Below, one piece after another: positions 23,629 to 35,327 of a stretch of DNA of 55,623 nt. Position 1 is the stretch's first letter. Each line of letters opens with the position of its first letter. Made by a program: the position numbers and the translations under genes. The stretch lies in assembly GCA_000226015.1 (NCBI GenBank), contig JH154722.1, forward strand, positions 3,701-59,323, in the 5' to 3' direction. The notes under the pieces are model-generated. The model worked only from the letters and a program-made list of their open reading frames with translations. It was not told the DNA's origin and did no database searches. Source of the stretch: Mnemiopsis leidyi (taxonomy: Eukaryota; Ctenophora; Tentaculata; Lobata; Bolinopsidae).

Positions 23629-25344
23629 TGTGCGTGGAGACACTTTTATTTAAAAGAGATTGAAAAGAGATTTCAGGCGATTAGTCATCTAGATTTGAAA
23701 ATCTTGCTGTATTTAGTGGAATTAAGATTTGTTTATGTTATTGCGGAAGTTTTATGCAGCAAGTTTATTTAGCCCATTCAGTTGCATGATTTCGCAATCG
23801 AAATGGCATCAATTTGATCGATGGCCTTATGGGAAATAGAAAGATGTGTGGCGGATGAATGGATGGTCAATGACGCTCTATTGACCCGAATCGATATTGT
23901 CGACAACGATTTAAGTTTGCAAGTATTCAATGATGTTTATTTGAGAATAACAGGAAAGTGTGGAACAGGAACCTAGCATAGTGAATGTATATGGAGATTT
24001 CCCTATTTATGTACGTACTGTTTGGATTTTCATTACTAATTTGTTTTTCGAAGGGAAACATCATTATCATTTCTTACGTGATTTCGTTTTTATTGTGTTG
24101 TCTGTGTATCTGCCTTTGTCACTTTTTCTAGGTATTTTCATGATAATAGTATTAACATTTAACAGATAGACTCAAGAATTTCGCACGATGAATTTAAAGA
24201 TTGTCTTATATACTGTAAAGTTTGAATTTATAATTTGAGACTGAATTTCTTTAAGCCACCACTTTTCCTTGTTCACACTTCACGACAGTTAGCATTTGCA
24301 ATTGAGGGTTCCTTAAAAATTTTTTAAATACCTAGCCACTGGTGTCTGGGCATAGTTAACAGTAGATAATAACACAAATTCATTGAAGCTACACTTGCAG
24401 TTACACTCATAAATGAAACAATTGGGAAATCATTAAATAAAATTCTATTATGTCTAATGTGCAGGTGACACTAAAAGTAAATATGTTTAAATTTCAAAGT
24501 GTACTACGACCTCAGTATCTGTGTACAGCTGCTCTGCTGCTAAGGCACGACGTGCTGTCTACTGTCTAGTCTTACATTCTTACAATTGTACAATCTACAT
24601 CACTGCGCGTCACCACTCACGCTACCAGCTATACTGTCACTGAATACTATAGTGCAGATATAAGTGCCAGTGGTAACGCGTGAAAAACTACACGCGCGTG
24701 TGTAACTGTCCCACTATTCACAACCAAACTGTATTTTGCATTACACTTGTACCATTTCGTTATTTCGTTATTGTGCGTGACCCTTAATCTAAAGTTATTG
24801 ATGATCGCATTGCGATTAGTGTCTCGTTTTGACTGTACATGTGTTACTGAGTGTCAGGATTGACGATGCTGATGGCCCTACAATACCGCCATGTGAGCGT
24901 TTTTCTTTGAGTTTGACTTATAGCTTTGCAATAGCATGTAGCAATAGCGCCAACACATTAACATAAAGCAATTGAGCTGTAACTGTATACTTATAAGTAT
25001 AGAATCTCATTTAAAATGTAAGTTTCATTTAAAGACTAAATTGCGGATTCCAACATGCTGAAGGAGTTTGGACATTTTTGTACTTTTTTGTTATAACCCA
25101 TCAAATTCAAAATTAAATGCTCAATTGCAACAATTCGTTGTATATGTTGTGATTAGTTTGTAGTACTAAAGTACTACTATAGTAGTAGTGGTGATTAAAA
25201 TAATGGTGATCATAATTGTGATCAACATCATCTTTTACTTTTACGGTCGGACGTATCATAATTCATAATCAATATCAGTCAATGTAGGGGCCATATTTAG
25301 TGCTGGTAGCAGTCGACAGAATCTTAATCGGGCAATACAAACAG

Positions 25345-25398
25345 TTTACCGCACTAGAACTGTTTACCGCACTAGAACTGTTTACCGCACTAGAACTG
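25345..25398. repeat. 18-bp tandem repeat, three copies
   Basis: Three identical units of TTTACCGCACTAGAACTG. They are in frame with one another by length, but I see no gene here. Confidence 0.95.
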
Positions 25399-28300
25399 AG
25401 GACACATTGCAGTACCGGTCAAGTTATAAGAGACGAGCATGCGATGCCAGGTGATACACTGCATTCAGACCATCCATATCATTGTTAGTACAGTGACGTT
25501 CAAATCCTAATCTAAGATCAACGATAAGATCCAGATTCCTGACTCAATATGCTGCCCATGCTGATACAACTTTAACTTCTAGTTCTACTAGTTTTAAGCT
25601 AGATAACAATAGCATAGTCATAATTCTCAGTTACTAGGCCAAGTCGACGTGATCAATCGTGCTCTTTTCCCGGCCTGATAAGATACTGTACCTACAACTA
25701 CGATCAAGAGATCCGTGCCTCAGCAGTCTTATTACAGCACAGCAGCCAATGAGGGCGCCGCAATCTGATCACGTGTTACATTCCGCAACATACCACGCGG
25801 ACTGTAGATCTCCCACCTCAACATTCAAGCTGGACTGCAACGTGTATGTGTAGTTTTGTGTTAATGTAGAAGTTGACAGCTGCAGTCTTCCTGCTTAAAA
25901 AGTTCACAATGCAGATTGCAGATTGAAGTTTGATAAATCCAAAATGTTGGATGAATATTAGATGAATATTAGAAATTTTCGCATCCTGTTTTGAAAACTA
26001 TTGTCTGTGCGGATGCCTTTGCATTATTTCTTGCGTATATTTCAAATTTTCTCAATTCAACTAACACATGATAAGACTGCTGAACATCTTCCTTCTAGTC
26101 AAAGAGTTATGTTATTCACTGATCAATTAACAAATTGTAACTTTAACACTTTGAACTTATGCTTGGATCTTTTATTTATTTATACTTTTAGTAACTAGAA
26201 GTTGTTTATCATCTGGACATCAGCTGCTCTATAGTTCATAACTTCTAAACGTTATCCTTCTATCTGAAAGATAATCGCCATCAGCCTTACCAAATGAAGC
26301 TAAAGTTATTAATTTCAAAATTCTGTACTTCTCATAGGAACTTTTATTTTCTCATGGTATCCGGCCTCAGTTTAAGTTCTCATTTCAAAACATCGAGAAG
26401 CAGCTGAGCAGATACGTAACAGATATCTGCGATATTGATACATGATACATCATGTTCCAAATTTAGCACTCTCCTCTTAACTTTCTTGTACTGTCTATAA
26501 CTCCGCTAGACAATGAGTACCATCCCACCAATACTCGTACTCCTTGCACTGGTTGTTCCACCTTACTTCATCCTTCCCTTGAGTTATTACAACTTAGCCC
26601 GCCAATGTGGTCCTCTGTATTATTAGCGATATTATTTATTAACGAGCACCGCCAGTTATCATGAGAATCTTCCCGCTTAGACGGAGAAAGAGAGGTAGTG
26701 ACAGGAAGTGTAAAATTTGGTGCCAATACTGTGTTACTGTTAGGAGATGTTGCGAGCTCCTGACAGTGCCATGATACTAGATTATCTGGCAGTTTGTGCG
26801 ATCTGACGTTGTTTGGCACTGTATCAGCTTGGAGATACTATCTCCTCTCTTATAGAAGTCAATGCCGCTATCTCAACCTAGCTGGTGATTATTATAACTT
26901 ATATAATATAAGGCGTTATATCTTAACTATTTACTATTAATTGAAAGTAGTTAGTACTGATATCTCTGATACCAATCGTATGGCTGTAGATATTATCTCT
27001 ACCTTTGGGTGATTTCCCACAACAAGTGATGTTGTGCTTCGTCTCGTAGACAAAGTCATAGCAACATTCTTGCTGCTTCTGCGATCTGCATGCCATAAGT
27101 TTTTAATGTATCTTCCTAACGAGATTTAATTATAGCTCCAAAAACTTCGTTAATCTTCTTTGCAAACTCTATAATTCAGTGCAAACTGGATTACTTGTAC
27201 TTCATGAAGTTACCAGTCAACAAATTAACAAGATTACATACCAATGCTCTATATTTTCAACGTAAAACCGAGATTGACATTTCTTATGACGTATCGGTTG
27301 TTTATCATCGCCGCCTTGAGCAAACCTTTCCAGACGTCTCGGTATCCCTGTGTCGTCGTCATGGTAAGATCGTCATTGTCGTCGCATGAGGTGGGTGAGC
27401 AATGATTAAACATGTGACGGTTAATCCCCGGAACCTAAAAAACTTCAAATATACACCGCTATTTCAGTCTCATCGCACAGTCGAATGTCTCCAAGTCCTT
27501 TTAATTAAGACTATAATAAGAGAACGTCGAAATGTCACATTAACCTGCAAACTGCAGTTCTCTTACAGCTCTCTCTTATCTCCTACCGCTTATGAGAAGC
27601 TCCTCAACTGATAACGGCAGCTTCTTTACCTCACACTCAGCACATACATCACGATTTCCCGGCTAACAGTCTAGGAAAACTTGACGTACCATTCGACTTC
27701 TGAGCTCCTCAATACCAAGATATGATCTTTTATGTGACATTTGTATTTTTCCCAGTATCGCACGTACAGTTAAGAGTTTGTTGTGCCATAAATAACGTTG
27801 TTTATGTACTTTTATCTCTGTTAAACTCAACACGCTATGTCCCCTGTTCGTCTATCAGCACCCCAGTTCCCTGCTTTTAACCCTCCTCTATCTCCAGCAG
27901 TACAATCTCGTCTTGCCAACTTCTTATCCTTTAAGTGATGTTCCGTTAGTTGGCTTCTTCATCGCCTCTGTCTCTCGGTTATGTCTCTACGTCGATACGC
28001 GATAATACTTCTCCAGTCTTGGGCCTGTCAGGGAGTGATAGTGATAGGGTGCAGACAGCAGACAGCAGACCAGCAGCCTGATGATCTCCGACTTGCTGCA
28101 AAGCCCATCCCTTCCTTGCTATCCCATTATCTCGTAGTCGCGATGTTTTGGTGGCAGATAGTCAACTTTGTGAGTTCCGCAACTGCGTATCCCGCTTATT
28201 AGTTGTAACATTTGCGTTTGTTAAGGTGTTTTTAACGTTTCACTTCCACGAGTGACGCCATGTTTCAATAGATGAAAGCATGCTGACGACTAGTTGGTGA

Positions 28301-29690
28301 AACTTTGCTAACTACACTGTTCACAAAGAGTTATTATTGGCTCTGAGCTTTTGGGCATCGTCTCGAAACTTGTAAAAATTGTTTAAAAATTTATAACAGC
28401 GTGATTTCATAGCAAACAACGTACATTTTTACCATTTTTATTATTTTTCCATAATCTGCGGCGATTATAGTCCGCCGACTATAGTCTTCAACAAAGTGCG
28501 CCGTAGAAACAACTTGAAACATAGTTTCATGTCGGTTAATCTCTAAATTCTAGTATTCTGTCTTCTATATTTTGTATACCGTATTCTGGTCGCCAACTGA
28601 GCAGCCGCTTGCATCATCATAACATTTAACAGCCATCATTATCATTGATCATGGATTTACTTACATTATCCAAACTTTTCCTTACTTTGCATAGTTGCAT
28701 ACTCCTACTACATTTTAGAATCTACTCAACCAGCCGAATTTCATGTTATGACCTTGGCCTTACCGTTTGCTCATTATTCTCCCCCCTTGTCACTCGCAAT
28801 GAGTGTGTAGAACGATGATGGAGTGCCAATAATTAACAGTACAATCCTGTACATGGTAGCTAGTACAGAGCTGCCCCACTAATATCAGTACTCCCGTGTG
28901 GGCCGTATAAAGTGGACTGTTTAACACCTCTTTAGCTGGTATTTCCGGCTCTGAAACTGCACCACAGTCTCAAGAGGTAGTCCCGTTGGAGAGTTGCCCG
29001 CGTATTTTACGTAGTTTTTCTTGTGATCTGTTTGAGTAGTGCTTCGCGGTCAGATTTAGGTTTTGTGTGGTCGTGATTTTTGCTACGAGCGACCTGAGAT
29101 TTGATTACTATTCCTTATTCGTTTTGAATTGAATTTGATGTGATCGGTAGAAATTCAAAAGGCATTTCTGATACACGAGAAACCTTATCAAGATAAAAAA
29201 ACAGACTTTGTCATTAATGCTTTTCAAATCACTGTCCATAACCAGCTAATATGACAGAGATTAACTCATGTGACTAACAAGTTGATGAGGCTAATTGTGT
29301 AAAATGTAATGACAGTGTTATAGGACTCAATATCGGTCAGTTATGTCACTGATATCCCACTTTTCAACCTCTAGATTGACTGTTTATCACAACGTTTTGC
29401 ACCATTACCTTCTGGCTTCTGGCATCGTTAACTCTGAACTATATAAATACAGTAGCTGCATGGTATCTTTTTCTTACATTGATTATTTGAAATGTTCAAG
29501 TAACACTGGTCAGGTATGCCATGTTTTGCTGACATTTCTATATAGTTGTGCCATTGTGCACGCTGAACATTTCACAGTCTTACTCGTAGCTGTGTGTGTA
29601 CTGCAGTGTACTTGAACTGTTGCCAACTCAGCGTCACTTGAGATTTTTCTAGGTTTCAGCCCTGATTTTCTCCAATTTCCTCCTCACATT

Positions 29691-29742
29691 TCATTGGTTG
29701 ATTTCCGTGACGTCATCGACCAAACTCGGTTCTGATTGGTCG
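29691..29742. promoter_or_regulatory. CRE flanked by two CCAAT boxes
   Basis: A palindromic TGACGTCA at 29708-29715 lies between TCATTGGTTG (29691) and CTGATTGGTC (29732). The CRE/CCAAT combination is typical of animal promoters bound by CREB/ATF and NF-Y. No adjacent coding exon was found. Confidence 0.4.
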
Positions 29743-30220
29743 TCCATATACATTCGTCATCGTGTAGAGTTACACTCGGCTTGGATCCCACGATTTAGCC
29801 GGAAACCAGCACAAAGTTCTTTAATTGGCTTGTAATGAACCACTCCTAATTCGCCTATGCTAGCTAGCAAATCCTTTCAGACTATAATACTTAAATCTAA
29901 AATCCAGTTATAATGCAGTAATAATTTTCTACGACGTTCTGATCTATTTTTGCTCGACATTTCGCTGATTGTCGGATCTTCTGTCTGCTGCCATGTTTAG
30001 TGTTGACGTATTTGGCATATCATGAAATTTATCTCCCTCAAAACTTTTCGAAGCTGTCTAGTGTCTATTTATGGTAAATTTGCATTACCAACCATGATCA
30101 TCTTTATTTTCATCTCCTCATTATCTTGCCATCCTGAAATCACTGATACGGACCGACTTTTCAAGTCCAAAACATGTGCGGTACAGGTTTAAAAGCATCA
30201 GACGACCAAGTCAAATATCG

Positions 30221-30254
30221 GTCACGTGTCTCATTTTAGAAGAGCTGGTTGGTT
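30221..30254. promoter_or_regulatory. E-box plus TGGTTGGTT module, copy 1
   Basis: GTCACGTG with its CACGTG at 30223-30228, followed by TGGTTGGTT at 30246-30254. The start-to-start spacing is 23 bp, identical to the module at 34551-34584, although the intervening bases differ. Confidence 0.35.
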
Positions 30255-32574
30255 AGCGACCCTCCAGCCATCACATGGGAATGTGATGTTAATTATATGA
30301 GGGTTGGTTTGTTTAACATATAGGATTTCTCCACTCCTCCAACTCACTGCCCCGCTATTATACAGGCTACAGCAGCAGTTAACAGTTGCCAGTGTATTTG
30401 TTATCCTATCAGGCTATTTTCTTTGTTTCCTTCATTCGAATTCTGTGTTTTTCCACTTCCTTAGCGCTTAAGCAATCGTGCTTTCATTTATTTTTATTTG
30501 GTTTAAATTTACCGGGATGTTATATCTATTTATCCGATTCTGTCATCTCAAAAACAGCTTCAAGTTTATTATCTTCAACGTGGCAGTTATTGCCATATTT
30601 TTACAGCGCTTTTACTGATCGGACCACTAGAATATGAATTGTAGAAATGTTTAGTTCAAATTTTTCATCGCTGTCAATTTCAAAAATTCAAAAAGAGTCA
30701 TGAACCACGTTGTTAGCAAGCCTTTCCCTGTTCTTAAATGTTCGGATCAGGTGGCCTGAAAGCGCAGTTATAGTAACCGTGGAAGAACCGTTTCTTTTGT
30801 ATACTAATTAACTGATTATGTCGGGGCTTCTCATTTGCAAGCCTGCTAGCAAAAATTTGTCCGGTCTCTCCAGCACTGGCTTTTTCCTTTTTTCTTGCAG
30901 AGGTGATAATAACGAATTTTCCCGTTGTAATTTGCTTGTCTACAAGCTCCAATAGGGCACTTCTAGCTGGTCCAGATCACACTGAGATGCGAGTCAGACT
31001 GTCACAACCATCACCAGATATCAGTCAGCGATGAGTTTGTCATGCCCATATTCGGACAAGCTCTTTCCTGTGTTTTAGCGCAGATTGGTTAGTAATAAGA
31101 CGGGGATTGTAGGGGCTTCTTGGTCAGCTGATATTCGAAGTATAATATAACCCTTGACACAATCTCTCTTGTCGCTGACTGGCAAAAATCATTTTCTGTC
31201 ACGCGACATCTGTTGAGGTCAAAGGCGTGGTAACCGTTTTTTGTTTCGTTTTCTTCGTATCTCTGACTTTCTAAATTTTAGACTTGATATAAATGACCTA
31301 AAAACAGTTTCTTATCTTAACGAAGCTAGCTCAACAAATGATCAGGTCTGTTTTTTCGTTTCAATCTACCATGTACACAAATTCAATCAATTAGACAGGC
31401 TCCAGTGCCCGAATCTCGGGATTGCTCAATTGTTTATAGGAATGGCTAAGGAAAAACAGTTTCCATGGCTTCCTGCTTTTATCTTATTTACTGTTTACAG
31501 TGTTCGATTTACAGCCTCTTTAATAATATTATTCGTAATTAATTGACCTGGCGTCGACATAATGAACTGCCTTCTCATTCTTACGAAACTCTCTTCATTC
31601 GTAAACTTGTTATATGATTAACATCTTAACCAATCCATTTGATTTTGTTTCGACTTGTTTTAAATAGTTTTTTAATCGCTCGAGATTGACTAAATGTTTG
31701 CTCGAATCTTAGGCTACAGGAGATTGAAAAAATTATCCAGGATTTTGTTTGTTTGTTTGAATAATCGATGTGCATGTCCTTGTTGTAGATCAAACAAGTT
31801 GAAAGTTATTGTTGAAATTAAATGTCTAATATGAGCAGACAGAGAACATTTCAAATCCTGGATTTACCAATTCTGACCTCAGAAAATACAACATAAATGA
31901 TCAAAGATTCACTCTCCTCAAATCATTAGTTCATTAAACGTCTAAAATCGATGTTCCCTTCGCTGGAATATCAATCTAGGATTGTAGCTGCGTCCCTCCC
32001 ACTACATACAATTGCGCGATCTGTTCAATGGGCTGCTTAGCTTAATGAATCAAAGTAATGGCTAGAAAGGAACACGGAGTCCAATAAATTGGTTAATTTC
32101 TCACTAGAGCATGAGTCGGGCTTCCTTGCGCAGGTCTGATTGAAAGAGCTTCACTCCTTATGTAGGCAAACTGCCACGTGGTCATGTATAGTTGTGTAGT
32201 GTGGAGTTTGCCTTAGACAGTTAGAGATAATCCTGGTTAGAGATAATCCTGGAATCTCATGGGTGGGTATCTTATTATTTCTGTACCTTGTTTCACAACA
32301 TTCAGAATATTGTTTTATTGTTCATGCTCAATATAGGTCGCTTTATTTTGATGGTTGTATAGAAATACTTGCAACATATAATTTTTCCAATCCACATCTT
32401 ATACCAATAAAACCATACAGACTTTGACATGATGTCATGATAATTCACACTAATTAACTAGTTGTGCTCATCCCCCAAGATGAGCGAACCACTGCATGAA
32501 CAGCGGAACTCAACCGCACCTAGACAAGTAATAAACCCACCAGACGAAATTGCGAGCTTACTGCTTCGTCTGAG

Positions 32575-32859
32575 AGGCCCATGATCCCAATAACCACTAA
32601 CCACCCCTATCCTTGTCGTACAGGCCCATGATCCCAATAACCACTAACCACCCCCTATCCTTGCCGTACAGGCCCATGATCCCAATAACCACTAACCACC
32701 CCCTATCCTTGCCGTACAGGCCCATGATCCCAATAACCACTAACCACCCCTATCCTTGTCGTACAGGCCCATGATCCCAATAACCACTAACCACCCCTAT
32801 CCTTGTCGTACAGGCCCATGATCCCAATAACCACTAACCACCCCCTATCCTTGTCGTAC
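32575..32859. repeat. 47/48-bp tandem array, six copies
   Basis: Six units beginning AGGCCCATGATCCCAATAAC and ending CTTGYCGTAC, each 47 or 48 bp depending on a CCCC/CCCCC run. The unit is strongly A/C-rich and G-poor on this strand. Units are nearly identical, so the array is young. I see no coding or known satellite match. Confidence 0.95.
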
Positions 32860-33054
32860 AAGACCCAGGGTGCTCTATCAGCTCTGATTTACATGAATAA
32901 TTGCTCCTTACTACCTCCTCTCGCTATAGAGAAATAGGTGAGGAGCACCACCTTTAACAATACAATTTACTGCTGCGTCAGTTTAAACGCCCCAATCCGC
33001 TCTCGCGGGCACGCGCCACCACCTGTCATCGTCACCACTATAATACCGCTTCCT

Positions 33055-33143
33055 CATTGGTTAATCGCTGCTGCAGCTCTTTGCTGATTGGACGGTTGTG
33101 TCTCGCGATTCGAACGCGGAGCTGTGATTGGATGTTGCACGTG
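33055..33143. promoter_or_regulatory. Three CCAAT boxes and an E-box
   Basis: ATTGG motifs at about 33056, 33087 and 33127 and CACGTG at 33138-33143, in a locally CG-containing stretch. Composition and motifs resemble the cluster at 3417-3568. The target gene is not evident; the nearest downstream start is 35328. Confidence 0.35.
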
Positions 33144-34550
33144 TTTGTTTTAAATTCAAAAGCTGTCAACGTTTGATCCCCGAAAGATCAGGGAATTATT
33201 TTCCGAGCTGCTTAGTTTCAGGACGTGCTCCATTACCCACATTAGATATCCTGCATGTGATTCATTGTTTGGTGCGGTTGAAATGTGCGGTCAGATTATC
33301 ACGTTAACATGTCACCACAGCACGTGTGGACGTGCAGTGCGACTTGGTACCGGCACTGTATTTCCCCACCCCTGGCTTGCACACATTTCCTTTCACTTTG
33401 CTTTTTTCCACCAGTTATACTGGTTCCCTTACTTGTAGTTTCCATTTCCAATTTCTAGCAAGAAAGCCTTCCTCCAACTCTCTCACCAGAGATATGGCTG
33501 GTTAGGACCTGGATATGGCTTACTTGTCAAAACGTTCGACCTTGAGTTGCCGATCTCAGAGATTCTCGTTGAGAGCTAGTGAAGCCCGGCACTTTATCAG
33601 CCTGCTACTTTGTTTTTTCTCACAAATGTAGACATCACAGAGAAGTTGTGTGACGAGTGTCTGAGTCCCCACCTCTAAAACCATAGAACCCCCTAATTCT
33701 CGTCCTACATGTCGAGATTTGTATGCTGACCGGTTTTTTAGTCGCACTCGGTCTGTTGATAAAACTTTTTTGTCCATTTTTGCATAATAGCCGTGGTTTT
33801 TTTAATTTTCTGCTATTGTTTAGTACTAGTATTAGTACAATTCTCTGTGTACAATTTCACTCAGTATGAAGAACATTATTGACCAGCCTATGTAGGAGTA
33901 CTCCCTTGTTATCTTTACCTCATGTCTAGTTGAAAGAGTTTTTAACAATGACTAATGACTATTTTACATGTGATTTACAGTTCACTTTCAAACACAGAAG
34001 TGCTAAAATAGTCATGTCGCCACACACTCGGGCCACAAGAGCTTTTCAAACAAGTCCATTGTTGTACCTACCTAAACTTTACTGTGTCATGGACCAATGG
34101 GAGGTGAGGTACAAACTCACTGACCAATAAGAGAAAAGAAGAGCTGGGCTATTATCGGGCAATCAAACGTCCCACAATAGCTTGTAGATCTCTGTTTGGT
34201 GAGAGCTTGTTACACGCTGTCTATCCTATATGATTAGCACGTGTGTTGGGATTATAGTTGTTCACCAGCCTGAACGAGAGCGAGCATGACCTCCTGAAGC
34301 TTAACGTTAGCCGCTTTATTCTTCCATTGTACTGCTTAATTAATATTAAAATCCAGCTCTCTTCATTCTTCAAATACTCCACCACTATAAGTGAATGACT
34401 GGAAAGGCAATGCTCATCATCAAGGGAGCTTCTCGTAATTAACTTACTGGTTCAACCAGCCCCAGGGGGGAGCGAGCCCGGGCGAACCTTCATAATTACA
34501 GCTTACTCACTTTGCGTGTATCGAAATAGCGAGTTAAGGTTCAAGTTCAG

Positions 34551-34584
34551 GTCACGTGATTCTAATGGAGCTGTCTGGTTGGTT
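34551..34584. promoter_or_regulatory. E-box plus TGGTTGGTT module, copy 2
   Basis: CACGTG at 34553-34558 and TGGTTGGTT at 34576-34584, with the same 23-bp spacing as at 30221-30254. It lies about 0.75 kb upstream of the start codon at 35328, in a plausible promoter-proximal position for that gene. Confidence 0.4.
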
Positions 34585-35327
34585 GAGAGCCTCTTTAGGG
34601 CGGCCGAACAACGCAGGTGTTCACTGAACCATTATCCTATATTTAGTTAACCGTCACTCCACATCTTCGTCTTTTAAACAGCTTTTGTGTTTGCACCAGC
34701 TTTTATCCCTTGAGTCCTCTCCTTCGACTACCTGTAGTGCTTATACTGTTACATTTGGAGCTCATAACTTATTCAAAATGCGAAAAGTTGGCGGTTTTCA
34801 AGTTTTTAAAACGCATATCCTTACCGGGGATTTCATTTTTAATGCTTTTTAGACCGTATTTTATACTCTCAGTTTTTCGAGCAGAAGTGAGCAGTGATAC
34901 TCTGAAAATAATGAGCAATCACATGATTTCGTCCGTTTTCTGGAACTTTCTCTCAGAACTCTAATTACCATTTCGTTACTTCATTACTTTTCTCATTTCA
35001 CGGCTCTGTTGTTCTTCACTGCTGGCTAAAGACAACAGACCACATGGAGTTGAGAAGAGCTCAAATAATTTTCTACTCACTGCTCGATTATTTAGCCGAT
35101 ACCACAATGTCTCTGAGTGTAAAGATAATTTAGCCGAGTCAAGGAGACTCTTTTTGATACTTTTTCAGCTCGTATATACTGAGAGCTTTTTGAGAGAGTT
35201 CTAGCTCTTTGTGCAAAGTACTGAAGTACATTGTGACGCGTCGAATATGTAGTGCACTCATTTGCCGTTCGAGTGCAGTCTTAATGGTTACAGTGTTCTC
35301 ATTTTACTGACCGTTTTTCTATTTAGG

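Larger units (their letters stand above)
23629..35327. other. 11.7-kb gene-poor region with promoter-like motif clusters
   Basis: No exon could be supported on either strand; open frames are short and lack splice-site continuity. Within it are an 18-bp triplet repeat (25345-25398), a 16-bp duplication at 32220-32251, a six-copy 47-bp array (32575-32859), and seven CACGTG hexamers (25770, 30223, 32175, 33138, 33321, 34238, 34553), most with nearby ATTGG/CCAAT. A TGACGTCA CRE lies at 29708-29715. The region may hold distal and proximal control sequence for the gene starting at 35328, or unrecognised non-coding transcription units. Confidence 0.5.

Noticed and set aside
32575..32859. CRISPR-like array
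   Set aside because: The units are contiguous with no unique spacers, and the setting is a eukaryotic genome.
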